Origin: Pseudomonadota bacterium
GTDB lineage: Bacteria; Desulfobacterota; Syntrophorhabdia; Syntrophorhabdales; Syntrophorhabdaceae
Assembly: GCA_026388315.1 (NCBI GenBank)
Contig: JAPLKA010000044.1
Location: 1-57,331, forward strand
DNA length: 57,331 bases
Reading direction: 5' to 3'
Positions 15,927-24,716 of this stretch are shown piece after piece. Each line of letters begins with the position of its first letter. Position 1 is the stretch's first letter. Made by a program: the position numbers and the translations under genes. The notes below the pieces were generated by a model. It was not told the origin of the DNA. It worked only from the letters and a program-made list of their open reading frames with translations, and did not search any database.

Positions 15927-16295
15927 ATGGTAATGAAAAATATACTCGTACTCACAGGTATGGTATTTATTGTTATAGCGCTTATGATAAGTGAAGGATA
16001 TACCTTCAACCCTGCAGATCTTCAAACCCTTAAAAATACAAATATCTGTGTTGACTGTGACCTGTCAGGTGCGGACCTGACCGGTGCAGACCTGCAAACA
16101 GCGGATCTGTCGGGAGCTAATCTGTCAGGCGCGAATCTGTCGGGGGCGAATCTATCCAATGCATGGCTTGTTGATGCAAACCTTTCCAAAGCAAAAATCA
16201 CCAAAGCAATATTTGAAGGCGCTACCCTGGACGGCGCCACCTGGACTGACGGGAAACAATGCGTAGATGGCTCTATGGGGGCGTGCAACAAGTAA
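15927..16295 (+). CDS. Exported pentapeptide-repeat protein
   Basis: A 122-residue protein. A signal peptide (residues ~1-24, ILVLTGMVFIVIALMISEGYT) is followed by LQTLKNTNICVDCDLSG, then about 12 pentapeptide units (ADLTG, ANLSG). It ends with ATWTDGKQCVDGSMGACNK. The paired cysteines before and after the helix could form disulfides in the periplasm. The same head and tail motifs are in the protein at 37004-37447, and the head motif is in the edge protein at 3-827. Function unknown. Confidence 0.88.
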   Translation: MVMKNILVLTGMVFIVIALMISEGYTFNPADLQTLKNTNICVDCDLSGADLTGADLQTADLSGANLSGANLSGANLSNAWLVDANLSKAKITKAIFEGATLDGATWTDGKQCVDGSMGACNK

Positions 16296-16588
16296 TTTAT
16301 AGAGACGGCGTAAACCTCCATACCGATTCTTTTGCCGACATTTGCAAAAAAACAAGACCCCCATCAATTCCCCGTATTATCTTCACGACATCTGAGAAGG
16401 CGTTGTATAAATATTTGCTTTAAATCAAAATAAATAGTGTATTTTTTGCTTTGAAGTAAATTCAATCATATGATTGTTGAGATGAGAAGATGCTATTACG
16501 TGTTGTAAAAGGGTATATGGAGGGTGTAAACTTATGGAGAAAAAGGACGTTTAAACAGGCTTTAGCATGCGGGTTTCTACGAAAACAA

Positions 16589-17260
16589 CTACAAAATCCC
16601 CCTGGAACGCAATTCTCCCTGAATCTCAAGAATTTTCTTTCCAAGCGCATTTTTAAAATGCATGCTTGTATTTATGAACTCCAATGCGACAAACTCTAAA
16701 CTTTTGATCATCTTCTCTTCTTTGGGATCCCAGGTTCTTATGATAACAGCGTTTATATCGAAAAGTGCGTTGTCAATCGAAAGTCTTATATCTATAATAC
16801 TCCCGGACTGAAGCCTGAACTCCCTGTTATGACTTATTTTAGCGCCTCCAATAGAGATATCGAGTATGTTAACGGGTTTTCTGTAAATAGACATATAAAT
16901 ATCACTGTTACTCAGAGGCTCAACCCTGAAGAAGAACCTTAGATTATTCTTTACGGGATTTGTTTTTTTCAAAAGGATAACAGCCTCTGTTTTGTGATCG
17001 GTCGACAGTTCGTAGCTCTTGATCAGGTCGACGATATCTGCATCAAAACCATAACGTACAATGTCATTATTTTCTTTTGTAAGGTAAGTAATGATAACGG
17101 TTTTGTTTATCTTGCTTTTTAAGATAGACGGTTCGGTCTGTGCTATTATCAGTTTCTTTTCAATGATATCGAAAATTGTAGAGCTTCTTACATCGCTGAC
17201 TTCTTTGATGTAATCTATATTTACTACAATCTTGACTATCAGCCCAGGTCTTATGTCCAT
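16589..17260 (-). CDS. PilZ-domain c-di-GMP receptor protein
   Basis: A 223-residue cytoplasmic protein with an N-terminal YcgR-like beta domain (residues 1-100) and a C-terminal PilZ domain. The c-di-GMP contacts are visible: RFFFR (RxxxR) near residue 119-123 and DISIGG (D/NxSxxG) about 30 residues later. This architecture senses c-di-GMP and usually slows flagella or adjusts surface behaviour; the target here is unknown. The window also carries two diguanylate cyclases and one HD-GYP protein. No flagellar gene is adjacent. Confidence 0.88.
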   Translation of the reverse strand: MDIRPGLIVKIVVNIDYIKEVSDVRSSTIFDIIEKKLIIAQTEPSILKSKINKTVIITYLTKENNDIVRYGFDADIVDLIKSYELSTDHKTEAVILLKKTNPVKNNLRFFFRVEPLSNSDIYMSIYRKPVNILDISIGGAKISHNREFRLQSGSIIDIRLSIDNALFDINAVIIRTWDPKEEKMIKSLEFVALEFINTSMHFKNALGKKILEIQGELRSRGIL

Positions 17261-17709
17261 TATCTATATTAATATTATTTTCAAAGTTGTTTTTATTATT
17301 TACATTATTTATATACCGGGAAACAATAGAAAAATATATACATGTCATCTTAAAGATAAAAGCGGACATGTTTTAGATGATCTAAAGGGTCTTGAGCCAA
17401 CGGGGTGTTCTTTAAAAAGTAGGAAACTGTTTGACATCACTCTTGAAAAAGCAAAAGGGGACTGGCAATGACACGTTTAGCCTTAATCCCAATGCTCCTT
17501 TTCTTAATTCTCCTGAAATTTTAATTAATTTGCAAGGGAAAATACTATTACAGAATTGCTTATTCCCCCCCATCCCATTTCAGCAGTGATTCAGTAAATA
17601 GTCGTTAGTGAATAGGGGTTAGTCAAAAAACTATTTACCATTCACAGCATTTCATATTTTCTGCCTTTTTAACTATTCACTATCTACTATTCACTATTCA
17701 CTGCCTTTT
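17261..17709. other. Intergenic region with TATTCAC repeats, no supported gene
   Basis: A 79-codon plus-strand frame at 17232-17471 has no recognisable family, overlaps the PilZ start and lacks a clear ribosome site, so I do not call it. From about 17590 to 17702 the DNA is a cluster of imperfect TAGTGAATA / ACTATTCACTATCTACTATTCAC units, including inverted copies. This matches repeats at 10745 and 35123. Confidence 0.55.
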
Positions 17710-18648
17710 TCACACCTGTGGGGGCTTTTTCTTCTCCGGCGCAGGTTCCGGGGCAATCGGTATCCGCAGTTCCACTAAAGCACAGAAAACCCGCAGCTCA
17801 TCAAGAAGCGCCTGAAGGTCAGGTTTTGTGTATTTTACAATACCCATTTCAATGCGTGACTCTACGGATCGTAAGCTTGCAATCTGCTTCTTCATAGGTA
17901 CGAGCCTTGTAACACCCGGGACTGGCTTGACCTTTTTATATGCTGTGAGCAGATTATTCAGGGTGGCATTGGTTACAGGTGTCTTCATGATGGCCTCAAA
18001 TATCTTGTCACGATCAGGACATTCGAGGTTGGCAGCGAAGAGGTACCCTTGGGAGACAGGGAGATTTCCTTCCCGTATAGCGGTTTGAAACTCATCAGGA
18101 AGTTTTAGAAGTGAAATGATGTTGAATATTGTCCGTATTGACTTTCCGGAGATTTCAAGAGTTTCTGCAACAGTTGCAGAAAAATTTTCCGGAGCATAGC
18201 CGGACGCTCTAATGATGTTCACCAGATCGCTCATAACACCATCCACATCGTACCCTTTATCAGGATGTTTCGCCTGAATATATGCCAATATTCCTTTGGC
18301 CTGATCCATGGGATTTAAGTCTTCTCTCTGGAGGTTCTCTGTGAGTTGAAGGGCTATGGTCTCACCTGATTCCTTACCTGCTTCTATGATCCGCACCGGT
18401 ACTAATTCATGTCCGAGTTGACGGGCTGCTTCCAGACGTCTCTCCCCGCAGATGAGGGTATATGAGTCACCGTCTCCTTTTGTTACAAGGAGAGGCTCTA
18501 AGATGCCTTTGTCTTTGATCGATTGCACAAGTGACTTGAATGAGTCTGCTTCTGTATTAATATTTGATCGCACCTGTTCCAGCACAATGATATTTCCTAT
18601 GGGAATGTACAAAAATTCAGGATTTGCACTCGTCTTCTTCGTCGCCAT
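17710..18648 (-). CDS. ParB/RepB/Spo0J-type partition protein (second ParB)
   Basis: A 312-residue protein. The N-terminal ParB/sulfiredoxin-like nuclease/CTPase fold shows SIKDKGILEPLLV, YTLICGERRLEAARQLG and TENLQREDLNPMDQAKGI. An HTH region follows (VAETLEISGKSIRTIFNIISLLKLPDEF). The C-terminal ~100 residues differ from the other ParB (20030-19164) and end in a Pro/Lys-rich tail (APEPAPEKKKPPQV). It has a GGGGGAAA ribosome site. It is separated from parA-parB by a plus-strand small gene, so it may be under separate control. Confidence 0.87.
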   Translation of the reverse strand: MATKKTSANPEFLYIPIGNIIVLEQVRSNINTEADSFKSLVQSIKDKGILEPLLVTKGDGDSYTLICGERRLEAARQLGHELVPVRIIEAGKESGETIALQLTENLQREDLNPMDQAKGILAYIQAKHPDKGYDVDGVMSDLVNIIRASGYAPENFSATVAETLEISGKSIRTIFNIISLLKLPDEFQTAIREGNLPVSQGYLFAANLECPDRDKIFEAIMKTPVTNATLNNLLTAYKKVKPVPGVTRLVPMKKQIASLRSVESRIEMGIVKYTKPDLQALLDELRVFCALVELRIPIAPEPAPEKKKPPQV

Positions 18649-18819
18649 ATTATTTCCCCCTATAGTTTTTGTTGAAATTCTAACCCTGCAACACCGGAAA
18701 ATACAAATATTTTCTTATGTTCCCCTTCCAAATGTGCTTGACTTATACAACACCTTGAATGGTTCGGGAACTTCTGTTAGAATGGTCATGTAATAAACAT
18801 CAAAGAAAGGGAGAAGATT

Positions 18820-19152
18820 ATGTTAGAAAAAACTATCACCAATATTGAAACAAAGATCAAAAAAGCAGGGTCAATCGGGGAAAAAGACAGAACTGATCTT
18901 TTGAAATTATTATCTACTTTAAAATCCGAGGTTACGGAGCTTTCCAAAACCCATGCAGAACATGCAGAGAGTATCACAGGTTTTACTCAGGTTTCTGCCC
19001 ATGAGGCAATCCGGGAAAAAAGGAATCCACACCTGGTAAAACTGTCACTAACAGCCCTGGCCACATCAGTAAATGAACTTAAGAGCACCCATCCAGAGCT
19101 TGTGGAAACAGTAAACAAAGTCTCTCAGATATTGGCAAACATGGGCATATAA
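18820..19152 (+). CDS. Small coiled-coil protein, DUF4404-like
   Basis: A 110-residue, mostly helical, charged protein (KTITNIETKIKKAG, LLKLLSTLKSEVTELSKTHAEHAESI, LTALATSVNELKSTHPELVETV). The layout resembles DUF4404, a small family of unknown function. GGGAGAAG precedes its ATG by about 6 nt. It is convergent with the ParB gene at 19164 (11-nt gap) and divergent from the second ParB, an unusual position between two partition genes. Confidence 0.68.
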   Translation: MLEKTITNIETKIKKAGSIGEKDRTDLLKLLSTLKSEVTELSKTHAEHAESITGFTQVSAHEAIREKRNPHLVKLSLTALATSVNELKSTHPELVETVNKVSQILANMGI

Positions 19153-19163
19153 ACCGTTGGATT

Positions 19164-20030
19164 TTACCGGCCCTGAACAATACGTAAAAGTTTCCCGATG
19201 GTGACTTCGAGGCCCTGTAGTTCCCGGACAAAAGACAATCGTTCGCCTTCGTCGGCACCCTGAAGATCTAATGTTTGTAATTGTTTATTTAGACTCGAAA
19301 TCTTTTCTATGGCTATTTCCACCAGTGTTATTTTCGTCCTGGCGCTCTTTTTTCTTGTAACTTCTCTTATCTGGTCGCTTTTTAAGTTGCCCTCTTTTGC
19401 ACGGTTAAAAAGGGCAATCATCTTTTCCGGCGTATCCTGCTTCGCTACCTCGGTTAAGAGCCTTCTCGGGTAGTTGTCGGCACGCCGACTTTCTTCCTTT
19501 ATTTCATCAGGCAATTTAACCAGACTCAACATTTCCGTTACCGTGGATCTTGCCTTACCGATAACAGCAGCTAATTGTTCGTGGGTATAGCCATATTCCC
19601 ACATCATCCTGTTGAGTGCTTCCGCTATTTCTATGGGTTTTAAATCTTCCCTCTGCAGATTTTCAATTAAAGCTATTTCTGCAGGATTTCCACTGGTAAG
19701 AATGGCAGGTATTTTCTCTAAACCAGCCATTTTAGCTGCCTTTAAACGACGCTCCCCGGCAACCAGAATAATATTGCCATCGTTAGTCTTTCGAATCACA
19801 ACAGGTTGCAATACACCTTTTTCTTTAATAGAGGTACTCAGTTCCGCTAATGTGTCCGGATTAAAATATTTTCTCGGTTGATCCGGGCTCGAAAGGATCA
19901 TATTGATGTCTGCAAAATAAAAGTTCCCGTCCTCGTAATTATTGAGGTTTGCAGGGTGGTCTTTCAAGCGTTCCTGCAAAGACGATAATTTAGTCTTTTT
20001 ATCTGTTAGTTTATCTTTAAGCTTCGACAT
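19164..20030 (-). CDS. parB: ParB family partition protein
   Basis: A 288-residue ParB. Motifs are YFADINMILSSPDQPRKYF, LVAGERRLKAAKMAGLEKIPAIL and LIENLQREDLKPIEIAEALNRM, then the HTH segment YTHEQLAAVIGKARSTVTEMLSLVKLPDEI. The C-terminal dimerisation helix ends with LEVTIGKLLRIVQGR. Its start overlaps the end of parA by 25 nt, so the two form a coupled parAB unit. No canonical parS (TGTTTCACGTGAAACA) was found in the window. Confidence 0.92.
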   Translation of the reverse strand: MSKLKDKLTDKKTKLSSLQERLKDHPANLNNYEDGNFYFADINMILSSPDQPRKYFNPDTLAELSTSIKEKGVLQPVVIRKTNDGNIILVAGERRLKAAKMAGLEKIPAILTSGNPAEIALIENLQREDLKPIEIAEALNRMMWEYGYTHEQLAAVIGKARSTVTEMLSLVKLPDEIKEESRRADNYPRRLLTEVAKQDTPEKMIALFNRAKEGNLKSDQIREVTRKKSARTKITLVEIAIEKISSLNKQLQTLDLQGADEGERLSFVRELQGLEVTIGKLLRIVQGR

Positions 20031-20803
20031 AATTTTAAAAAATCGTTCGCTAACTGTCTGTAGTCTTCTGCGCCACTGCTGTCTTTTTTATAGGTAAAAA
20101 CAGATTCCTGGGCCATATGAGCCTGATTGAGCGCCTCGTTCCTTCTGATAACAGTTTTAAAGATCATCTTTTTATAGGGTTTTAATTGTTGCAGCACCCA
20201 GCCGTTACTCAATTTATTACGTGAATCGTATTTTGTGATAAGGATCCGGACGTATTTTTGTTTATCCCATACCGTACTGTCTTTAACATTATCAAGGGTT
20301 TCCATCAGGTCTGAGAACCCCTCCAATGCGTATCTGCCCACATCGCAGGGGATAATAACAAAATTACAGACATACAGAGCATTTATCGTGAGTGTTCCCA
20401 GCGTTGGCCGGCAATCAATAACTATAAAATCGAATTTTTTGTCTATTTTTTGAATTACCTTAGAGAGAAAAGTTTCCCGGAATAATTCGGGAGTTAATTG
20501 CTGCTCTGTCCTGTCGAGCCTGATATGTGATGGAATAATGAACAGGCCTGGCACCTTTGATTCCATTACAGCATCGTTAATGTTTTTTTTACTTATAAGT
20601 ATATCATTAATGGCTATCTTAAAATTCTCCGGTTCTATGCCTAAACCAATTGTTGAATGAGCCTGGGGGTCAAAGTCTATCAAAAGAACACTCTTGCCTT
20701 TCAGGGCTAACCCGGCAGCAAGATTTATGGAGGTGGTGGTCTTTCCGACCCCGCCTTTCTGGTTAATGACCGAGACGATAATCATGTTTTGTGGTGTTGG
20801 CAT
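20006..20803 (-). CDS. parA: ParA/Soj-type partition ATPase
   Basis: A 265-residue deviant Walker ATPase. The P-loop is NQKGGVGKTTTSINLA; LIDFDPQAHST and FIVIDCRPTLGTLTINAL are the switch motifs. It moves ParB-bound DNA on the nucleoid. The N-terminal extension is very short, as in chromosomal Soj proteins, and no plasmid-type HTH precedes it. An internal ATG at 20785 is an alternative start. The usual gidAB/oriC neighbours are absent, so a secondary or mobile-element partition system is possible. Confidence 0.93.
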   Translation of the reverse strand: MPTPQNMIIVSVINQKGGVGKTTTSINLAAGLALKGKSVLLIDFDPQAHSTIGLGIEPENFKIAINDILISKKNINDAVMESKVPGLFIIPSHIRLDRTEQQLTPELFRETFLSKVIQKIDKKFDFIVIDCRPTLGTLTINALYVCNFVIIPCDVGRYALEGFSDLMETLDNVKDSTVWDKQKYVRILITKYDSRNKLSNGWVLQQLKPYKKMIFKTVIRRNEALNQAHMAQESVFTYKKDSSGAEDYRQLANDFLKLCRSLKIN

Positions 20804-20886
20804 CGATACTTTATTGTATAGGAAACATTGTATTTGGTCAAAATATTTTAAAGGGTAGCCCCTAACTATTAGATTGCAGAATGTTA

Positions 20887-21129
20887 TTAATTCAGTATAT
20901 TGAAGTTAGCCGGGATTCTCCGCTTACATATCGGGCACATGGGTTCTATGAGGGTGAAGGTCTTACCGAAGACATCCACCTCTTTGAAAAAAACGCCCGG
21001 GGCATCGTAAAGTTCTTTTTCATCATAAATCTTCCCACATTGGCAAACGGGAATCTCCTGACGAATCGTATTTCCATGGAACGCCTGATCAGCATATACT
21101 GTTATCAAATGTTTTTCTTCGTTTGTCAT
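20887..21129 (-). CDS. Small protein with CxC and CxxC cysteines
   Basis: An 80-residue soluble protein with VCQCGKIYDEKEL and PMCPICKRRIP, a likely zinc-ribbon pair. I recognise no named family. It stands between parA and gltX on the same strand, with a 66-nt gap before gltX. Even spacing and codon use suggest a real gene. Confidence 0.6.
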   Translation of the reverse strand: MTNEEKHLITVYADQAFHGNTIRQEIPVCQCGKIYDEKELYDAPGVFFKEVDVFGKTFTLIEPMCPICKRRIPANFNILN

Positions 21130-21195
21130 AGTAACAGTATAAGACAGGAATAAAAGTTGTGCAACATGTATTATATTTAAATTGCAGCAGGAATT

Positions 21196-22689
21196 TTAAA
21201 CCTGTTTTATGGCCTTTTCCATTCTTCTGAGCGTCTCTTCCTTCCCCAGTACAGAGGCAACCTCAAATGCCCCCGGACTTGCCTTGCGACCTGTCAAAGA
21301 AACCCTGAATGGCCAGAGCACGCTTCCCACATTGAGTCCAGCCGATTTGATGTGGTTTCCGATGACCTCCTCAAGGACAGCGGCATTCCATGAATTAACG
21401 GGAATCACATCAAGGATTTTGAGCAAATTGTCAAGGTTTGTCCTTGCTTCCCCGGCAGTCATCTTTTTCCATATCAGCAGTTCCGGTGCATATTCCAGTT
21501 CATCAACAAAAAAGAAATCTACCGCACCAACCACATCGGAGATTTTTTTAATCCGCTCCTGTTCCAAAGCAACAACGCCTTCAAGATAATCCCGTCCTAC
21601 AACCTTTCCGCTCTTCATTATTTCGAAGCTGTCATCATTGACAGCCTTGATTAAGCCTGCATTGATAAGGTAAGGCAAACAAACCGATAACAGGTCGTTT
21701 GGCAACATGTGCCTAATATAATACCCGTTAAAGTAGTCAAGCTTGTCCGTATCAAAAATTGCTGCGCTGGCGCCAATGCTCTTCATATCGAAATTTTTCT
21801 CCAATTCATGGAGTGACAGTATCTCGTTATCGTCCTTCGGGTGCCAGCCCAGGAGGACACAAAAATTGACCAGCGCATCCGGGAGGTACCCCTTGTCGCG
21901 GAATTCCTCTACCATTACATCTCCATGCCGCTTGCTCAACTTCCCGCCCCCTTTGTTCAAAATCACCGGGTAGTGGACAAATTTGGGCATATCCCATCCA
22001 AAGGCCCGGTACAAGAGAACGTTTTTCGGGAATGACGGGATCCACTCGTCGGCCCGCGTAACATGGGTAATCTCCATAAGATAATCATCAACGACATTGG
22101 CAAACTGATAGGTTGGAATACCGTTTGATTTGACAAGAACATGATCGTCGAGATGAGAAGCATCAAAGCGTATTTCCCCCCGTATTTCATCATAAACAAC
22201 GACATCGCCGGCAAGAGGCATTTTCTGCCTTATCACAAAGGCTTCACCGGACTCCAGCCTCTCTGTAATTTCCGCATCTGTCAGATTACGGCACCTTCTG
22301 TCATACTTGGTCGGGAGTTTTTTAATCCTCTGTTCCTCCCGCATCTCCTTCAACCTTTCCGGTGTACAGAAACACCGGTAAGCGCCATCCTTCTCCAGGA
22401 GAATCCGGGCATACTTGTTGTATATGTCAACCCGCTCTGTCTGGATATAAGGTCCATAACCGCCCCCCACGTGAGGACCTTCGTCAAAGATAATCCCCAC
22501 CCAGCGAAGAATCTCTATGAGACTCTCTACAGCGCCTTCCACTTCTCTTTCCTGATCAGTGTCTTCGATGCGCAGGATACACTTCCCCCCGGCGCTTTTT
22601 GCAATAAGATACGTAAAAAGCGCTGTGCGTAAACTGCCGATATGGAGAAATCCCGTAGGACTTGGTGCAAAACGTACTCTTACAGACAT
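21196..22689 (-). CDS. gltX: Glutamyl-tRNA synthetase
   Basis: A 497-residue class I synthetase. The HIGH motif lies in FAPSPTGFLHIGSLRTALF, KMSKS in GGKLSKRHGD, and YQFANVVDDYLMEITHVTRADEW is conserved. The C-terminal anticodon-binding region ends KEETLRRMEKAIKQV. Length is normal for bacterial GltX. It supplies Glu-tRNA for translation and tetrapyrrole synthesis and may also charge tRNA-Gln if the organism uses GatCAB, which cannot be told from this window. Confidence 0.97.
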   Translation of the reverse strand: MSVRVRFAPSPTGFLHIGSLRTALFTYLIAKSAGGKCILRIEDTDQEREVEGAVESLIEILRWVGIIFDEGPHVGGGYGPYIQTERVDIYNKYARILLEKDGAYRCFCTPERLKEMREEQRIKKLPTKYDRRCRNLTDAEITERLESGEAFVIRQKMPLAGDVVVYDEIRGEIRFDASHLDDHVLVKSNGIPTYQFANVVDDYLMEITHVTRADEWIPSFPKNVLLYRAFGWDMPKFVHYPVILNKGGGKLSKRHGDVMVEEFRDKGYLPDALVNFCVLLGWHPKDDNEILSLHELEKNFDMKSIGASAAIFDTDKLDYFNGYYIRHMLPNDLLSVCLPYLINAGLIKAVNDDSFEIMKSGKVVGRDYLEGVVALEQERIKKISDVVGAVDFFFVDELEYAPELLIWKKMTAGEARTNLDNLLKILDVIPVNSWNAAVLEEVIGNHIKSAGLNVGSVLWPFRVSLTGRKASPGAFEVASVLGKEETLRRMEKAIKQV

Positions 22690-22786
22690 AATATTATTCC
22701 TTTCAGACGTTCGTATTTTTCATCATTATATCAGAATCACCCTCCGGGGGCATCTAATAAAGCGCCTCAATGACAAGCAGAACGCC

Positions 22787-23260
22787 TTATTTCACCCGCC
22801 GGTCATAAAAATCCTTTTCAAATGTCATTATAACCGTCATGCCGTTGTTGAGAGTGATATAGGCCACAAGAGGCTGACCCGTGTCATCATCTTTACCGAG
22901 AAGACGGAAAGCCCCTTCCTTTTCTTCCGTTACAGTAAATCCGTGCTTTTTTAGTCTTTCGGCAGCTTCTTTGCCCATTTCTCCCTGAAAAATAAAAGCC
23001 TGTCCGGCAAGACGCTGGTTGTCTTCGTATATACAGCCCGCCCCCACCATGGGGCTTATATTGTTCACTCTGTATATGTCCACTTCCAGGCCGTTTCCCG
23101 CTTCACCCACATCATCCGGCATACCGAGAAGAGAAAGCACTTTGGATTTGGTCATGAGGACACTCACCTGGTCAAGGGCATTTATATCTACTGCCATGGT
23201 CGTGCCGGCAAGCAGACAAACCATCATGATTCCAATGATAATTTTAGTTATTTCTTTCAT
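22787..23260 (-). CDS. Small exported protein of unknown function
   Basis: About 157 residues with a signal peptide (KIIIGIMMVCLLAGTTMA) and a mature part beginning VDINALDQVSVLMTKSKVLSLLGMPDD. That helix plus LGxPD pattern resembles the SmpA/BamE-like fold or related lipoprotein assembly factors, but the match is weak. ATG at 23260 is chosen since AAGGAG lies 8 nt upstream. It is 18 nt downstream of the PEGA lipoprotein gene and probably co-transcribed with it. Confidence 0.68.
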   Translation of the reverse strand: MKEITKIIIGIMMVCLLAGTTMAVDINALDQVSVLMTKSKVLSLLGMPDDVGEAGNGLEVDIYRVNNISPMVGAGCIYEDNQRLAGQAFIFQGEMGKEAAERLKKHGFTVTEEKEGAFRLLGKDDDTGQPLVAYITLNNGMTVIMTFEKDFYDRRVK

Positions 23261-23278
23261 AGGCATATCTCCTTATTA

Positions 23279-23998
23279 TCACTTAAACAGAACGTCAAGC
23301 GCATTGAAAAGTCCTGCCGGGTTGACGCTGACCCCCACAGAGGTGCCGGATTTCTCTGTAACCATGGTGCCGTCCGGTTTGGTGTAGCTTCTCGACGAGG
23401 ATGAGGTTTCCCACTTCTTTTCAATCGGTTTTGTCTGGGCGGTTCCTGCAACAGCCCCGGCAACAATACCGGCTTTGAGCATGTCTTTTGCTGTAAACGC
23501 TGTATCCGCAGGCAGAGTTTGAGAATCAACGGCAGCAGGGGGGTATCCTCCCGCACCGGAGGGGCCCGGCGGCGGGCCATAAAGCGGAACAAGACTTATC
23601 TTTACTGCAGGCGGTACGAGGATATATGCCTCTCCTGACTCTTCCTGACTGGAGATGGAATTATAGCCGCTATTGATTGCCATTTTGGTGTCCTTGAAGA
23701 AGAGTCCCGAATTAACCCCTGATTGAACTGCCTTCATAAGCACTTTGTCAGACTGGTACTGCTTTCTGATTACCACATCTTCCTGGCGGTAGTTCTCCTT
23801 GACAAGCGTCACAATGTGGTCGCGTGTCCGCTCAAGAGAAACAGCGCCGGGTGTTTGCCCCGCAAACTTTCCGTCCGCATAAATCTTTGCACCCATAGGG
23901 TTGGTCGACACAGGAATGTCCTGCCTGAGAATCGGGGTTTCGCAGCCGAATCCAAGAAGGGCAATAATTCCCATAACAATGAAAAGCTTTCTGTTCAT
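23279..23998 (-). CDS. PEGA-domain lipoprotein
   Basis: About 239 residues. A lipoprotein signal with lipobox LLGFGC is followed by a PEGA domain (IPVSTNPMGAKIYADGKFAGQTPGAVSLERTRDHIVTLVKENY, of which VSTNPMGAKIYADGKFAGQTP is diagnostic in part). Then comes a Ser/Pro-rich linker, a small hydrophobic Ala/Gly segment and a C-terminal tail with SSSSRSYTKPDG. PEGA domains occur on surface proteins; function unknown. ATG at 23998 has GGAGG 9 nt upstream. Confidence 0.78.
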   Translation of the reverse strand: MNRKLFIVMGIIALLGFGCETPILRQDIPVSTNPMGAKIYADGKFAGQTPGAVSLERTRDHIVTLVKENYRQEDVVIRKQYQSDKVLMKAVQSGVNSGLFFKDTKMAINSGYNSISSQEESGEAYILVPPAVKISLVPLYGPPPGPSGAGGYPPAAVDSQTLPADTAFTAKDMLKAGIVAGAVAGTAQTKPIEKKWETSSSSRSYTKPDGTMVTEKSGTSVGVSVNPAGLFNALDVLFK

Positions 23999-24036
23999 TA
24001 TCATTATCCTCCAAAAAACTTTTAGTGAGCTGTGTT

Positions 24037-24471
24037 TTACATTTTCCGCAGAACGGTAAAGATGAGCATATTCCTACTTGCAGCCCTCCTGTACTCGATG
24101 TTCCCTATCCCTTTCTTCATCATCTTTGTTGATGGAATCTGTCCCGGCTTTGCAAAATCTCCCGCTTCCGGGAAAGAACTTGCAATGAGCATATTGAAAG
24201 GAGCCCCTGTGTCTATGATGTTTATGATAATCGCCCCGCTTTCATGAACGTTGCAGGATATCGTGATCTCGCTTTTTCCTTCACAACATGCAAAACGTAC
24301 GATATTCCCGAGAGCCTCTTCAACGGCAAGATTGATTTGACGTATCTTCTCATCATCAAAACCAGCTTCCCATGCGTGGTTAGAAACAAACTCAACGAGG
24401 GCAGGAATCACATCGGACCGTGCAGGTTTTGTGATCTCGTCAGACGCATTTTCATTGTCGCTTCTTTTCAC
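24037..24471 (-). CDS. Anti-sigma-factor-like serine kinase (HATPase_c, RsbW type)
   Basis: A 144-residue GHKL ATPase domain. The N-box region INLAVEEALGNIVRFA and the G1-like IINIIDTGAPFNM are visible, followed by KKGIGNIEYRRAASRNMLIFTV. RsbW-type proteins phosphorylate an anti-sigma antagonist or bind a sigma factor. No STAS or PP2C partner is adjacent. The start is GTG at 24471 because GGAGGAG lies 5 nt upstream. Longer versions in the same frame (to 24558) add a hydrophobic stretch with no ribosome site. Confidence 0.8.
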   Translation of the reverse strand: MKRSDNENASDEITKPARSDVIPALVEFVSNHAWEAGFDDEKIRQINLAVEEALGNIVRFACCEGKSEITISCNVHESGAIIINIIDTGAPFNMLIASSFPEAGDFAKPGQIPSTKMMKKGIGNIEYRRAASRNMLIFTVLRKM

Positions 24472-24579
24472 TGGTCTCCTCCTACAAAGACAACGTAAAA
24501 CAGGATAATTGCGTGAATAATTGAAAGAAAATATAAAGACGCACAACAGGAGAGTCAAGATAAAAAAACTATTATACTA

Positions 24580-24600
24580 TTACATCACATTTACATCACA
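24580..24600. repeat. Tandem TTACATCACA decamers
   Basis: Two copies of TTACATCACA (24580-24589 and 24591-24600) in the divergent spacer between the RsbW-like gene and the zincin gene. A third copy is at 15791-15800 within an inverted repeat. This may be a regulator site. Confidence 0.4.
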
Positions 24601-24716
24601 TTTTTCTGTTCTTATTGTAATACATAACCTGGTTATAAGCAAATGAGGATCACTGCTGAACGAGAAAAATTGTGTTTCGTAGGGGTATTGTGTTTATTAT
24701 ATGGCAGCAAATCATT

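Noticed and set aside
17232-17471. 79-codon plus-strand frame
   Set aside because: It overlaps the PilZ start, lacks a ribosome site and has hydrophobic low-complexity text.
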